Origin: Kitasatospora sp. MMS16-BH015
Lineage (GTDB): Bacteria; Actinomycetota; Actinomycetes; Streptomycetales; Streptomycetaceae
Assembly: GCF_002943525.1 (NCBI RefSeq)
Contig: NZ_CP025394.1
Coordinates: forward strand, 2,542,001-2,606,000
Direction: 5' to 3'
DNA: 64,000 nt
Positions 1-9,757 of this stretch are shown here, piece after piece. Under the pieces are notes generated by a model. The model was not told the origin of the DNA and did not search any database. It saw only the letters and a list, made by a program, of their open reading frames with translations. Numbering within the stretch: the stretch's first letter is position 1; every line of letters starts with the position of its first letter. A program made the position numbers and the translations under genes.

Positions 1-108
1 CACCGGCTGCATGCCCTCGTACTCCGCCGCCCCGGGCGCGGCCCCCTCCACCCGGACCACCGCACCCCGGGCGGTCACGAATTCGGCGTACTCCGGGTAC
101 TCCGGCAT
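1..108 (-). CDS. Hypothetical protein, N-terminal fragment
   Basis: The first 36 codons of a minus-strand gene run off the left edge of the window, beginning MPEYPEYAEFVTARGAVVRV. A GGAG lies about five bases upstream of the ATG at 108, and third positions are strongly GC as in the neighbours. The fragment is too short to assign to a family. The rest of the gene lies outside the window, so no function is proposed. Confidence 0.5.
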   Translation of the reverse strand, partial: MPEYPEYAEFVTARGAVVRVEGAAPGAAEYEGMQPV

Positions 109-301
109 GACTCCACCAGCCCTTCGGACGGTCTGACGAAAGCTCAGCCGATGGTCGCACGGGAGGGCGCGCAGCGCACCGGTTCCGGCCGGTCCGTATC
201 CGGATCGTCTCCGGGAGTCACCGTCGATCGCACCCATCGGCTCCCCCGCGCCTCCGGCTCCCCCTCCGGCTCCCCCTCGAGCGGCTGCTCGCCCCACCCT
301 C

Positions 302-564
302 GCGGGCAGCGGCTCCCGGCGGGTGATCGGACTGATCGAGGCCCGGGTCGCCGAACGGCTGCCCGCCCTGTCGGAGGCGCTGCGCCTGGAGCGGCTCGAC
401 CTGGCCTCACCCTGCTCGGCGCCGCCCACGCCGACCGAGCCGCCCAGCAGTACCTCGACGGCGCCACCCCCCTCACCGCCGAACCGCTCTTCCTGGCCGA
501 CCTGGCCGACCTGGCCGGGGCGGCGTGCGCGCTGCTCTGCGCGCCGGGACCGGACCTGCCCTGA
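302..564 (+). pseudogene. Frameshifted remnant of an unidentified gene
   Basis: Two protein-like stretches with normal streptomycete codon bias sit in different frames. The first, in frame 2 from about 302, reads RVIGLIEARVAERLPALSEA. The second, in frame 1 from about 405 to the TGA at 564, reads LLGAAHADRAAQQYLDGATP and ends ALLCAPGPDLP. A frame shift near 400 is needed to join them, and no convincing start or ribosome binding site precedes them. The family is not recognised. A decayed gene is the simplest reading; chance open frames in GC-rich DNA are the alternative. Confidence 0.3.
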
Positions 565-633
565 TCCCCGGGGCCCGCCTTACGACCCCGTGACGTGAAC
601 GCGCCCCGGGCTCTCGCGAACTGGAGCACCCCC

Positions 634-949
<316 letters not shown>

Positions 950-1035
950 GCGGCCCCACGTACTGCCGCCCGGCACCCGACCATCCCCCGATGGCCCGGC
1001 GCCGGGCGGCTCGTCCTTGCTCCGCCAGGTACCGG

Positions 1036-2604
<1,569 letters not shown>

Positions 2605-2857
2605 GGAAAACCCTCCGTGGCGGATTCGGGCCGGCGGACAGGGACCGTGCTATTAGAGGCTGACCTGACCCGTCCCCGGCCGCCTCCACGCCCGACGCCC
2701 CCCGAGCACCACCCGACCGGCCGATCCGCACCGGCCGGAGGCCACCCGTACCCGGCTTTCGGGCCTGCTCGGGGCTGGTGTTAGCGTGCCGTGGGCGGGA
2801 GCCACCCGGTCGGCCCCTTCCTGCCGCCCGTTCCGCCCCCTTCGCGAAGGATCACCC

Positions 2858-3343
2858 ATGGCCAAGCTCCTGCTGAGCCTGCACGTCCTGGCCGCCGTGC
2901 TGTTCATCGGCCCCGTCGCCGTCGCCGTCAGCATGTTCCCCGCCCGCGCCAAGGCCGCACTGGCCGGCGGCCCGGACCAGGCCTCGGCCACCGCCTCCGT
3001 GCGGCTGCTGCACCGGATCACCCAGGTCTACGCGATGCTCGGCATCGCCGTGCCGGTGATGGGCGTCGGCACCGCGCAGATCATGGGCATCATGAGCCAG
3101 ACCTGGCTGATCGTGGCCACCGTGCTGACCGTGCTCGCGGCGGGCGTCCTGCTCGTCCTGGTCAACCCGGCCCAGCAGAACGTGGTAGACGCCCTCGCCG
3201 AGGAGGCGCCCGCCGCCGACCTGCTCACCCGCGCCACCGGCGGCCTCAAGCGGCTGCCGATGACGGCCGGCATCTTCAACCTGCTCTGGGCCGTGGTCAC
3301 CGTGATGATGGTCGTCCGCCCCGGCTCCACCACCGGCGCCTGA
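2858..3343 (+). CDS. Small integral membrane protein (DUF2269-like)
   Basis: The 161-residue product has about four hydrophobic helices: LLSLHVLAAVLFIGPVAVAV at residues 4-23, a second near IAVPVMGVG, a third in LIVATVLTVLAAGVLLVLV, and a C-terminal one in IFNLLWAVVTVMMVV. The LHVLAA start and general layout resemble the DUF2269 group of actinobacterial membrane proteins of unknown function. The ATG at 2858 is chosen because AAGGA lies seven bases upstream; frame-open sequence further upstream lacks a binding site. It converges on the amidohydrolase gene, and no operon partner is evident. Confidence 0.75.
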   Translation: MAKLLLSLHVLAAVLFIGPVAVAVSMFPARAKAALAGGPDQASATASVRLLHRITQVYAMLGIAVPVMGVGTAQIMGIMSQTWLIVATVLTVLAAGVLLVLVNPAQQNVVDALAEEAPAADLLTRATGGLKRLPMTAGIFNLLWAVVTVMMVVRPGSTTGA

Positions 3344-3387
3344 GCCACCCCACACCCACGCCCCTGCCTGAACCCGGCCCGATTGCT

Positions 3388-4323
3388 TCAGTCCAGCCCG
3401 AACAGCCGGGCCGCGTTGTCGTGGCAGACCGCCCGCAGCCACCCCTCCCCCAGGCCGAGCCGCTCCAGTGCCTGCAGCGACTCCAGGTACGGGTAGGGGA
3501 TGTTGGGGTAGTCGGAGCCGAACAGGATCCGGCTCTCCAGCTCTACCAGCCGGGGCAGTTGGTCCTTCGGGAAGGGCGACTGCTCCTCGGTGAAGCGGGT
3601 GAAGGCCATCGTGGTGTCGAGCCGCAGCTCGGGGTGGCGCTCGGCGAGGTCGAGGAAGTCGGTGTACTCGGGCAGGCCGAGGTGGGCGACCACCAGCCGC
3701 AGGCCCGGGTGGCGCTCCAGCACCGCGGCGATCGGGCCGGGCCCGGTGTGCTTGCCGGGCGCCGGGCCGGAGCCGCAGTGGGTGACCACCGGGATGCCGC
3801 GCTCGGCCAGCAGCGCCCAGACCCCGTCAAGGAGCGGGTCCGCCGGGTCGTAACCACCCACCTGGACATGGGACTTGAAGACCCGCGCACCCTGCTCCAC
3901 CGCCCGGGTCACGTACGCCAAGGCGTCCGGCTCGGGGTAGAAGGTCGCGGTGTGCAGGCAGTCCGGGGTACGGGCCGCGAAGTCCGCCGCCCAGGAGTTG
4001 AGCCAGGCCGCCATCCCGGGCTTGTGCGGGTAGAGCATCGAGGTGAACGCCCGCAGGCCGAAGGCCCGCAGCCGCTCCAACCGCCGGCCCTCCTCCTCGC
4101 GGTAGGCGATCGGCCAGGGCCGCCCGATCAGCGGCCCGGCCGAGTCGAAGTACGCCCAGACCTTGGCCAGCACCCGCTCGGGCATGAAGTGGGTGTGCAC
4201 GTCCACCAGCCCGGGCAGCCCCAACCCGCCCCAGAACGCCCGGACTTCCCCCACCTCGGCCGAGGTCGCGGGCGCGACCTCGGCCACCTCCGGATGACAG
4301 GCTCCGGTGTGCTGCTCAGGCAT
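3388..4323 (-). CDS. Amidohydrolase family protein (ACMSD-like TIM-barrel metal hydrolase)
   Basis: A 311-residue amidohydrolase-2 type protein. It carries the N-terminal metal motif VDVHTHF, the sheet-end histidine in VVTHCGSG, a second in VVAHLGLPEY, and the C-terminal catalytic aspartate motif ILFGSDYPNIPYPY. These match metal-dependent hydrolases or decarboxylases related to ACMSD. The substrate cannot be read from sequence. The ATG overlaps the end of the upstream AidB-like gene by eight bases, so the two are co-transcribed and probably translationally coupled. A role beside the acyl-CoA dehydrogenase in catabolism of an unidentified acid is an inference. Confidence 0.85.
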   Translation of the reverse strand: MPEQHTGACHPEVAEVAPATSAEVGEVRAFWGGLGLPGLVDVHTHFMPERVLAKVWAYFDSAGPLIGRPWPIAYREEEGRRLERLRAFGLRAFTSMLYPHKPGMAAWLNSWAADFAARTPDCLHTATFYPEPDALAYVTRAVEQGARVFKSHVQVGGYDPADPLLDGVWALLAERGIPVVTHCGSGPAPGKHTGPGPIAAVLERHPGLRLVVAHLGLPEYTDFLDLAERHPELRLDTTMAFTRFTEEQSPFPKDQLPRLVELESRILFGSDYPNIPYPYLESLQALERLGLGEGWLRAVCHDNAARLFGLD

Positions 4324-5950
4324 GCCGGGCCCGGGCCAGGATCGGCTCCACGTCCAGACCGGTGGGCAGCGTGCCGAAGGCCCCGCCGTGGTCGCCGCCC
4401 AGCCGGGAGGCGCAGAACGCCTCGGCCACCGCCGGGTCGCCGTACCGCACCAGCAGCGCGCCCTGGAAGCAGAGCGCCAGCTGCTCCACCACCCGGCGGG
4501 CCCGGTACTCCAGCTCGGTCAGGTCGCCGAGCTCCTTGCGCAGCCCGGCCACCGCGGCGTCCAACCGCCGGTCGGCCCCGGCCGCCGCATCCAGCTCGCC
4601 CAACAGGGCCTCCACCACGGCGGGTTGGCGGCCCATCGCGCGCAGCGCATCCAGCGCCGCGACATTGCCCGAGCCCTCCCAGATCGAGACCAGCGGCGCC
4701 TCCCGATAGAGCCGGGGCATGCCGGACTCCTCCGCGTAGCCGTTGCCCCCGAAGCACTCCAGCGCCTCGGCGGCGTGCGCCGGACCGCGCTTGCAGACCC
4801 AGTACTTGGACACCGCGAGGCCCAACCGCCGGACCAGCGCCTCCTGTTCGTCCCCGGCCTGGGACTTGTCGGTGGCGGCGGCCAGCCGGAGCGCGACGAT
4901 GGTCGCGGCCTCGGACTCGACCACCAGGTCGGCCAGCACGTTGCGCATCAGCGGCTGGTCGATCAGCGCCCTGCCGAACGCGCGCCGGTGGGTGGCGTGG
5001 TGGAGCGCGAGCACGGCACCGCTGCGCATGCCGGAGGCAGCGCCCAGGGTGCAGTCGAGCCGGGTCATGTTGACCATCTCGATGATGGTCGGCACCCCGC
5101 GCCCCTCCTCGCCGACCAGCCAGCCGACGGCGCCGTCGTACTCCAGCTCGGAGGAGGCGTTCGACTTGTTGCCGAGCTTGTCCTTGAGCCGCTGGATGTG
5201 CATCCGGTTCCGGCTGCCGTCCGGCAGCACCCGGGGCAGCACGAAGCAGCTCAGGCCGCCGGGCGCCTGGGCCAGGGTGAGGAAGAGGTCCGACATCGGC
5301 GCCGAGGTGAACCACTTGTGCCCGACCAGCCGGTACGTGCCGTCCGACTGCGGGGTGGCCGTGGTGGTGTTGGTCCGGACGTCGGAGCCGCCCTGCTTCT
5401 CGGTCATCGACATGCCCGCGATCAGCCCGCGCTTGCCGCTGGGCTCGCGCAGCCCGAAGTCGTACTCGGTGGCGGTGAGCAACGGCTCGAAGCGCTCGGC
5501 GAGTTCGGGGGTGGCACGCAGGGCCGGGACGGCCGCGTAGGTCATCGAGATCGGGCAGCTGTGGCCGGCCTCGACCTGGCCCCAGAGGTAGAACTTGGCG
5601 GCTCGGGCGGTGTGCGCGCCCGGCCGGGAGTCCCGCCAGGGGGTGGCGTGCAGGCCGTGCGAGACGGCGGTGCGCATCAATTCGTGCCAGGCCGGGTGGA
5701 ATTCGACCTCGTCGATCCGGTGCCCGTACCGGTCGTGGGTGTGCAGCACCGGCGGGTACTCGTTGGCCAGGCGCCCCCACTCGGCCGCCTCGGCCGTCCC
5801 GGCCCGGCGCCCGAGCTCACGCAGCTCCGGCTCCACCCACTCGGCGCCGGCCCGCCGCAGCGCGGCGAGCAGCGTCGGGTCCTCCGCCAGGTCGTGGCCC
5901 TGGCCGTGGAACTCGGGCACCTGGTTGGTGACTTCGTGCGTGGCGGGCAT
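4316..5950 (-). CDS. AidB-like acyl-CoA dehydrogenase
   Basis: The 544-residue length and N-terminal extension fit the AidB subgroup rather than the 380-residue acyl-CoA dehydrogenases. Typical segments are MTEKQGGSDVRTNTT (flavin region), HKWFTSAPMSD, RLKDKLGNKSNASSE, and CFGGNGYAEESGMPRLYREA followed by IWEGSGN. AidB relatives bind FAD and have weak isovaleryl-CoA dehydrogenase activity; E. coli AidB is linked to alkylation response. Whether this copy acts in DNA protection or acyl-CoA oxidation is open. The gene leads a two-gene operon with the amidohydrolase, behind a TetR gene on the same strand 83 bp upstream. Confidence 0.9.
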   Translation of the reverse strand: MPATHEVTNQVPEFHGQGHDLAEDPTLLAALRRAGAEWVEPELRELGRRAGTAEAAEWGRLANEYPPVLHTHDRYGHRIDEVEFHPAWHELMRTAVSHGLHATPWRDSRPGAHTARAAKFYLWGQVEAGHSCPISMTYAAVPALRATPELAERFEPLLTATEYDFGLREPSGKRGLIAGMSMTEKQGGSDVRTNTTTATPQSDGTYRLVGHKWFTSAPMSDLFLTLAQAPGGLSCFVLPRVLPDGSRNRMHIQRLKDKLGNKSNASSELEYDGAVGWLVGEEGRGVPTIIEMVNMTRLDCTLGAASGMRSGAVLALHHATHRRAFGRALIDQPLMRNVLADLVVESEAATIVALRLAAATDKSQAGDEQEALVRRLGLAVSKYWVCKRGPAHAAEALECFGGNGYAEESGMPRLYREAPLVSIWEGSGNVAALDALRAMGRQPAVVEALLGELDAAAGADRRLDAAVAGLRKELGDLTELEYRARRVVEQLALCFQGALLVRYGDPAVAEAFCASRLGGDHGGAFGTLPTGLDVEPILARARHA

Positions 5951-6033
5951 CAGCGGCTCCTTCGACTTCGACTTCCGGGCAGCGGGACGGGCGAGCGGAG
6001 ACAGGCAGGTGGGGACACCGGCGCGGGCGGGGG

Positions 6034-6705
6034 TCAGGCCGCATCCGGAACGAGTGGGGTGGCGGGCGCGGCGCCCGCCGGATCGGCCTCGGTCAGCTCG
6101 GTGGGCTCGGCCGGGCCGCCGAGGGCGCGGAGCGCGAAGGAGACCATGGCCGGGATGAGGTCGTCCGGCCGGGAGCCGGTGGCGAGCGGGCCGACCAGGG
6201 CTTCGGCGGTGGCGCCGACCAGGGCGGCGGCGGTCAACTCGGCGCGCTGCTCCGGGAGTCGGCCGGTGGCGATGGCCTCGGCGATCTGGGCGGCGATGAG
6301 GTCATGGAAGGCCCGGCGGAAGACCAGCCGCTCGCTGTCCACCACGGCGTCGGCGGGCTCGGCGAGCAGCGCGTAGGCCAGCCTCGGGGCCTTGAGCGCC
6401 CGGACGGCGAAGGTCTCGATCACGGCCGCCACCTTGGCCTGCGGGCCGGCCTGCCGCTCGGCGGCCTCGGTCACGGCGGCCACCTCCCGGCCGACCACCA
6501 GCCGGAACAGCTCCACCGAGAGCTCGGCCTTGTTGGCGAAGTGCTGGTAGACGCTGCCGGTGGCGATCCCGGCCCGGTGCGCCACGGCCGCCATCGAGCA
6601 GCCGCCGTACCCGCGCTCGCCGAGCAACGCCACGGCGGCGCGCAGCACGGCCTCGCGCTGGGCGTCCAGCCGGGCTTGGACGGCGGGGGTGCGTCGATAG
6701 GCCAC
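6034..6705 (-). CDS. TetR family transcriptional regulator
   Basis: A 223-residue protein with an N-terminal TetR helix-turn-helix at about residues 16-62 (AVALLGERGYGGCSMAAVAH, then GIATGSVYQHFANKAEL). The C-terminal helical domain would bind a ligand, unknown here. The start is a GTG at 6705 giving MAYRRTP, a common opening in this subgroup, although the ribosome binding site is weak. It lies just upstream of the acyl-CoA dehydrogenase/amidohydrolase pair on the same strand. A GAAGCA...TGCTTC inverted repeat directly upstream is a plausible autoregulatory operator. Control of the downstream pair is inferred from position. Confidence 0.88.
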   Translation of the reverse strand: MAYRRTPAVQARLDAQREAVLRAAVALLGERGYGGCSMAAVAHRAGIATGSVYQHFANKAELSVELFRLVVGREVAAVTEAAERQAGPQAKVAAVIETFAVRALKAPRLAYALLAEPADAVVDSERLVFRRAFHDLIAAQIAEAIATGRLPEQRAELTAAALVGATAEALVGPLATGSRPDDLIPAMVSFALRALGGPAEPTELTEADPAGAAPATPLVPDAA

Positions 6706-6715
6706 GAGAAGAATT

Positions 6716-6736
6716 GAAGCACCGATTCACTGCTTC
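6716..6736. promoter_or_regulatory. Candidate TetR operator (GAAGCA-N9-TGCTTC)
   Basis: A perfect 6-bp inverted repeat with a 9-bp spacer lies 11 bp upstream of the TetR gene start, in sequence less GC-rich than its surroundings. Size and position suit a TetR dimer repressing its own promoter. Functional assignment is inferred from position only. Confidence 0.45.
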
Positions 6737-6910
6737 GAACAGGGGGCGCGGCGGGCCGTACGGCCGGGAGCGGCGGGCCTTCCGGCCAGGGCCGTGGGTC
6801 GTACGACTGGGAGCGCCGAGCTGACCGGCCGCGCCGGCCTGACCGGGCGAGGCCCGGAAACCGTCGAGCCGGGGCCGCGCCGGCCCCGGCTCGACGACGC
6901 CCACGGGGTG

Positions 6911-7771
6911 TTACGGCTTGGGCAGGGTGCAGCCCGCCGCGGCGAGGTTCAGCTTGTTGCCGGTGCCGAAGCAGGCCGGGATGCCGTAGGTCTCCTCGGC
7001 GTAGTTGATGCCCTGGCGGATGGTCACGTTGCCGTTCGCGTCCACCTCGCACGGGTTGTTGACGGTGCAGCGCTCACCGTTCTCGTTCCCGGTGTTGTTG
7101 ACCGCCACCAGCAGGCCGGTCGAGGTGTCGATCACGGGCGAGCCCGAGGTGCCGCCGATGGTGTTGCAGGCGGAGGTGTACCGGAGCGAGTCCTTCCAGA
7201 CCCAGCCACCCTCGTGCAGCTGGTAGACGAACCCGTCGACGTTGCAGGAGTAGACCGTCTTCCAGTAGCCGGAGACCACCTTGATCGCGGCCCCCGCGGT
7301 CGGGTGCGCCGTCGAGATGGTCAGCGGGCTGATGCCGTACTTCGACTGGATCGAGGCGTAGGTGCTGGTCAGCTGGTAGATCGTCACGTCGGTGTCGGTC
7401 ATCGTGCTGTACGCGACCTTGCTCGCGCGCAGCGTGCCGAGCCGGCCGCCGCTCGCGCTGAGCAGCGTGAAGCTGCGGCTGGAGGACTGGTTGACGATCA
7501 CCTGGCCGGGGTTGGGCATGCCCGTCTCCAGGCAGTGGCCGTTGGTGAGCACCAGGGCCGGGTCGGTGGAGACCGAATTGGGCATCCGGACCACCGAACC
7601 GGAACAGTCGCTGAGCGCCACCGTGCCGGCGAAGTTGACCGTGACGGCCGGGGCGGCCTTGTCCGGCGCGGCCTGGGCGGGGGCGGCGGCCGAGGCGGGG
7701 GCGGCGCCGGCCAGAGCGGTGGCCCCGGCGAGCAGCAGCGCCGTGAGCGCGCCGATGAGCGGCTTCTTCAT
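6911..7771 (-). CDS. Secreted trypsin-like serine protease
   Basis: A 286-residue exported protein with signal peptide MKKPLIGALTALLLAGATAL and an Ala-rich cleavage region ending near residue 30. The chymotrypsin-fold triad is visible: His79 in LVLTNGHC, Asp in TDTDVTIYQL (Asp126 or Asp128), and Ser209 in GGTSGSPVID. Four to six cysteines could form disulfides outside the cell. It resembles actinobacterial secreted S1 peptidases of unknown target. No propeptide longer than about 15 residues is evident. It is a single gene, with AGAGGCACTCTC just upstream of the ATG at 7771. Confidence 0.9.
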   Translation of the reverse strand: MKKPLIGALTALLLAGATALAGAAPASAAAPAQAAPDKAAPAVTVNFAGTVALSDCSGSVVRMPNSVSTDPALVLTNGHCLETGMPNPGQVIVNQSSSRSFTLLSASGGRLGTLRASKVAYSTMTDTDVTIYQLTSTYASIQSKYGISPLTISTAHPTAGAAIKVVSGYWKTVYSCNVDGFVYQLHEGGWVWKDSLRYTSACNTIGGTSGSPVIDTSTGLLVAVNNTGNENGERCTVNNPCEVDANGNVTIRQGINYAEETYGIPACFGTGNKLNLAAAGCTLPKP

Positions 7772-7911
7772 GAGAGTGCCTCTCGGATTGTGGGGGTCCC
7801 GTGAGGGGGTCCCCCAAAGCTGGCGTGGGCATGTCGCCCTGTCAAGAGCGCGGCGCCAAGTGCCAGTTGGACTCTGTCAATCCGAGCGGCCCTCCCCTCA
7901 TGGCTCGATCC

Positions 7912-9231
7912 TCAGGGGGTCAGCCGGTGCGGCCCCCGGAAGAGGAACACCGCCTCCCGGATCGACTCCAAGCCGAGCAGCACCATCAACAGCCGCGCCA
8001 GCCCCGCCCCGAACCCGCCGTGCGGCGGGCAGCCGTAGCGGAACACGTCCAGGTACTCCCGCATCGGCTCGGTGCTCATCCCCTTCTCCGTCGCCTGCGC
8101 GAGCAACACCTCGGAGCGGTGCTCCCGTTGGGCCCCCGTGGTGACCTCCAGGCCCTGCCAGAGCAGGTCGAAGCTGAGCGTGAGGTCGAGCCTGCCCTCG
8201 GGGCGCTTGTGGTAGAACGGCCGGATCGCGGCCGGGTAATGGGTGACGAACACGAACTCGTGCCCGTGCTCCGCCCGCACGTGGGCCGCCAACCGCCGCT
8301 CGCCCTCCGGGTCCAGGTCCTCCTTGACGCCCTCCGGGTCCCAGCCACCGGCCCGCAGCACCTGCTGCGCCTCGGCCATCGTCATGCGGGGGAACGGGAG
8401 CTGCGGCACCACCGGCTCGACGCCGAACACCTCCCGGATCCGCTCGCCGTGCACCTCGACCACGGCGGCGATGGCGTGCGCGAGCATCCGCTCCTCGAAG
8501 GCCATCACCTCCTCCACGTCGTCGATCCACGACAACTCCACGTCCAGGCCGGTGAATTCGGTCATGTGGCGGGAGGTGTAGGAGGGCTCGGCGCGGAACA
8601 CCGGGCCGATCTCGAAGACCCGGTCGATCCCGGCCGCCACCGCCATCTGCTTGTAGAACTGCGGCGACTGGGCGAGGTAGGCGGAGCGGCCGAAGTAGCC
8701 CACCTCGAACACCTCGGCCCCCGACTCCGAGGCGGTGCCCATCAGCTTGGGGGTGTGCATCTCGGTGCAGCCCTGCGCCGCGGCGTACGCGCGCAGGCCC
8801 TGCTCGAAGGTGGTCTGCACCGCGAAGACCAGCCCGGCGGCGGCCCGGCGCCGCACATCCAGGAAGCGCCAGTCGGCCCGGCGCTCGGGGCCCGTCCGGT
8901 CGTCGATCGGCAGCGAGACCTCCGCGCGGCCCAGCACCTCGACGGTCTCCGGCACGATCTCGAGACCGCCGAGCTTGACCTGCGGCGCGGCCACCACCCG
9001 TCCGGTGATCCGGACGGCGGATTCGGGGGTGAGCGAGTCGAGCAGCGCTTCGAGCGGGCCGCCGTCGCGCCGGCGGGTGAGCTGGACCGAGCCGGAGTGG
9101 TCGCGGACCACGACGAACTGCATGGCGCTCATCAGGCGCAGCGCGTGCACCCAGCCGCAGACCGTCACCCGCCGTTCGAGGTGGGCGGCCAGGTCGGCGG
9201 TCAGGACACGAGTGGTGGTGGGGTGGATCAT
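7912..9231 (-). CDS. aspS2: Archaeal/eukaryotic-type aspartyl-tRNA synthetase, probably non-discriminating (Asp-tRNA(Asn) ligase)
   Basis: The 439-residue class II synthetase has an N-terminal anticodon-binding OB fold (residues about 15-105) and a catalytic core with motif 2 (GPVFRAEPSYTSRHMTEFTG, 209-228) and motif 3 (GGFGAGLARL, 405-414). It lacks the long insertion of bacterial AspRS, so it is the short archaeal type. GWVH at 27-30 and Pro83 in AAPQ fall where non-discriminating enzymes carry His and Pro and Asp-specific ones Trp and Lys, suggesting it also charges tRNA-Asn for later amidation. The start at 9231 has GGAGG five bases upstream; frame-open sequence further upstream is the T-box leader. 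Gene symbol is by type. Confidence 0.88.
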   Translation of the reverse strand: MIHPTTTRVLTADLAAHLERRVTVCGWVHALRLMSAMQFVVVRDHSGSVQLTRRRDGGPLEALLDSLTPESAVRITGRVVAAPQVKLGGLEIVPETVEVLGRAEVSLPIDDRTGPERRADWRFLDVRRRAAAGLVFAVQTTFEQGLRAYAAAQGCTEMHTPKLMGTASESGAEVFEVGYFGRSAYLAQSPQFYKQMAVAAGIDRVFEIGPVFRAEPSYTSRHMTEFTGLDVELSWIDDVEEVMAFEERMLAHAIAAVVEVHGERIREVFGVEPVVPQLPFPRMTMAEAQQVLRAGGWDPEGVKEDLDPEGERRLAAHVRAEHGHEFVFVTHYPAAIRPFYHKRPEGRLDLTLSFDLLWQGLEVTTGAQREHRSEVLLAQATEKGMSTEPMREYLDVFRYGCPPHGGFGAGLARLLMVLLGLESIREAVFLFRGPHRLTP

Positions 9232-9537
9232 CGCAGCCTCCGTGGGCCTCGGCATGATCCCTTGGGAGTGCGGGCGAGAAGGGGACTCGCGGTACCACCG
9301 CACTTCACCGCCGCCGGGGCGACGGTCTCGAACGGCCGCCGTGGCGAAGGCCGTTGCCTCCGCCCTGGTGACCTCGGCCCGATCACGGGGGCCGGCCGGC
9401 GGGGCATCGGACCCGGACGGGCCGTTCCTCCCCGCACTCGGGAGGGTCTTCGTCTCGGACGCGACTCCGCCTTCCCAGCTACCGGCGGCTCTCTCTGCTC
9501 GCGTGACCCTCGACTACTCGTCTCCGTCAACGTGTTG
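9232..9537 (-). promoter_or_regulatory. T-box riboswitch leader of the AspRS gene
   Basis: Read on the minus strand, the leader holds T-box hallmarks in order. An AGTA (S-turn) lies at 9518-9515, AGAGAGAG at 9496-9489, and the small distal hairpin CCGCC/GGCGG at 9488-9467. Stem I pairings are GAGGGTC 9511-9505 with GACCCTC 9448-9442, and ACGCGA 9504-9499 with TCGCGT 9464-9459. The antiterminator 14-mer GCGGTGGTACCGCG sits at 9301-9288 (consensus AGGGTGGNACCGCG). A GCGAG...CTCGC hairpin follows. Specifier candidates are AAC at 9426-9424 (Asn, in the loop facing AGTA) and GAC at 9454-9452 (Asp). Whether control is by termination or by hiding the GGAGG at 9241-9237 is unclear. Confidence 0.8.
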
Positions 9538-9543
9538 CCGTAG

Positions 9544-9572
9544 ACCTTAGGAACCCGCCCACCTCGGCGCAA
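9544..9572 (-). promoter_or_regulatory. Sigma-70-type promoter of the T-box/AspRS transcript
   Basis: On the minus strand TTGCGC (9572-9567) and TAAGGT (9549-9544) are separated by exactly 17 bp, a good HrdB-type promoter. Transcription would begin near 9537, just before Stem I of the T-box, which supports both assignments. Confidence 0.6.
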
Positions 9573-9757
9573 ACGCATTTCGCCGGGGCGGTGGGGTCGG
9601 AGAGGAGGGCCAGGAGCACGGTCCTGGTCGGGGTCGGCTCCGGGAGTCTGCTCCCGGGTACGGTTCGTCCTGAGCGCCGACGAACGACCCCGCCTCCGAA
9701 TGGTCCTCTTGATCAAGGCCGGGAAGCACCGGAACCATTCGTCGGAGGGGTCCTTTC

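Noticed and set aside
9232..9303. 24-residue N-terminal extension of AspRS starting at 9303
   Set aside because: Its codons coincide with the T-box antiterminator element. The ATG at 9231 has GGAGG at the right distance and gives the normal family start.
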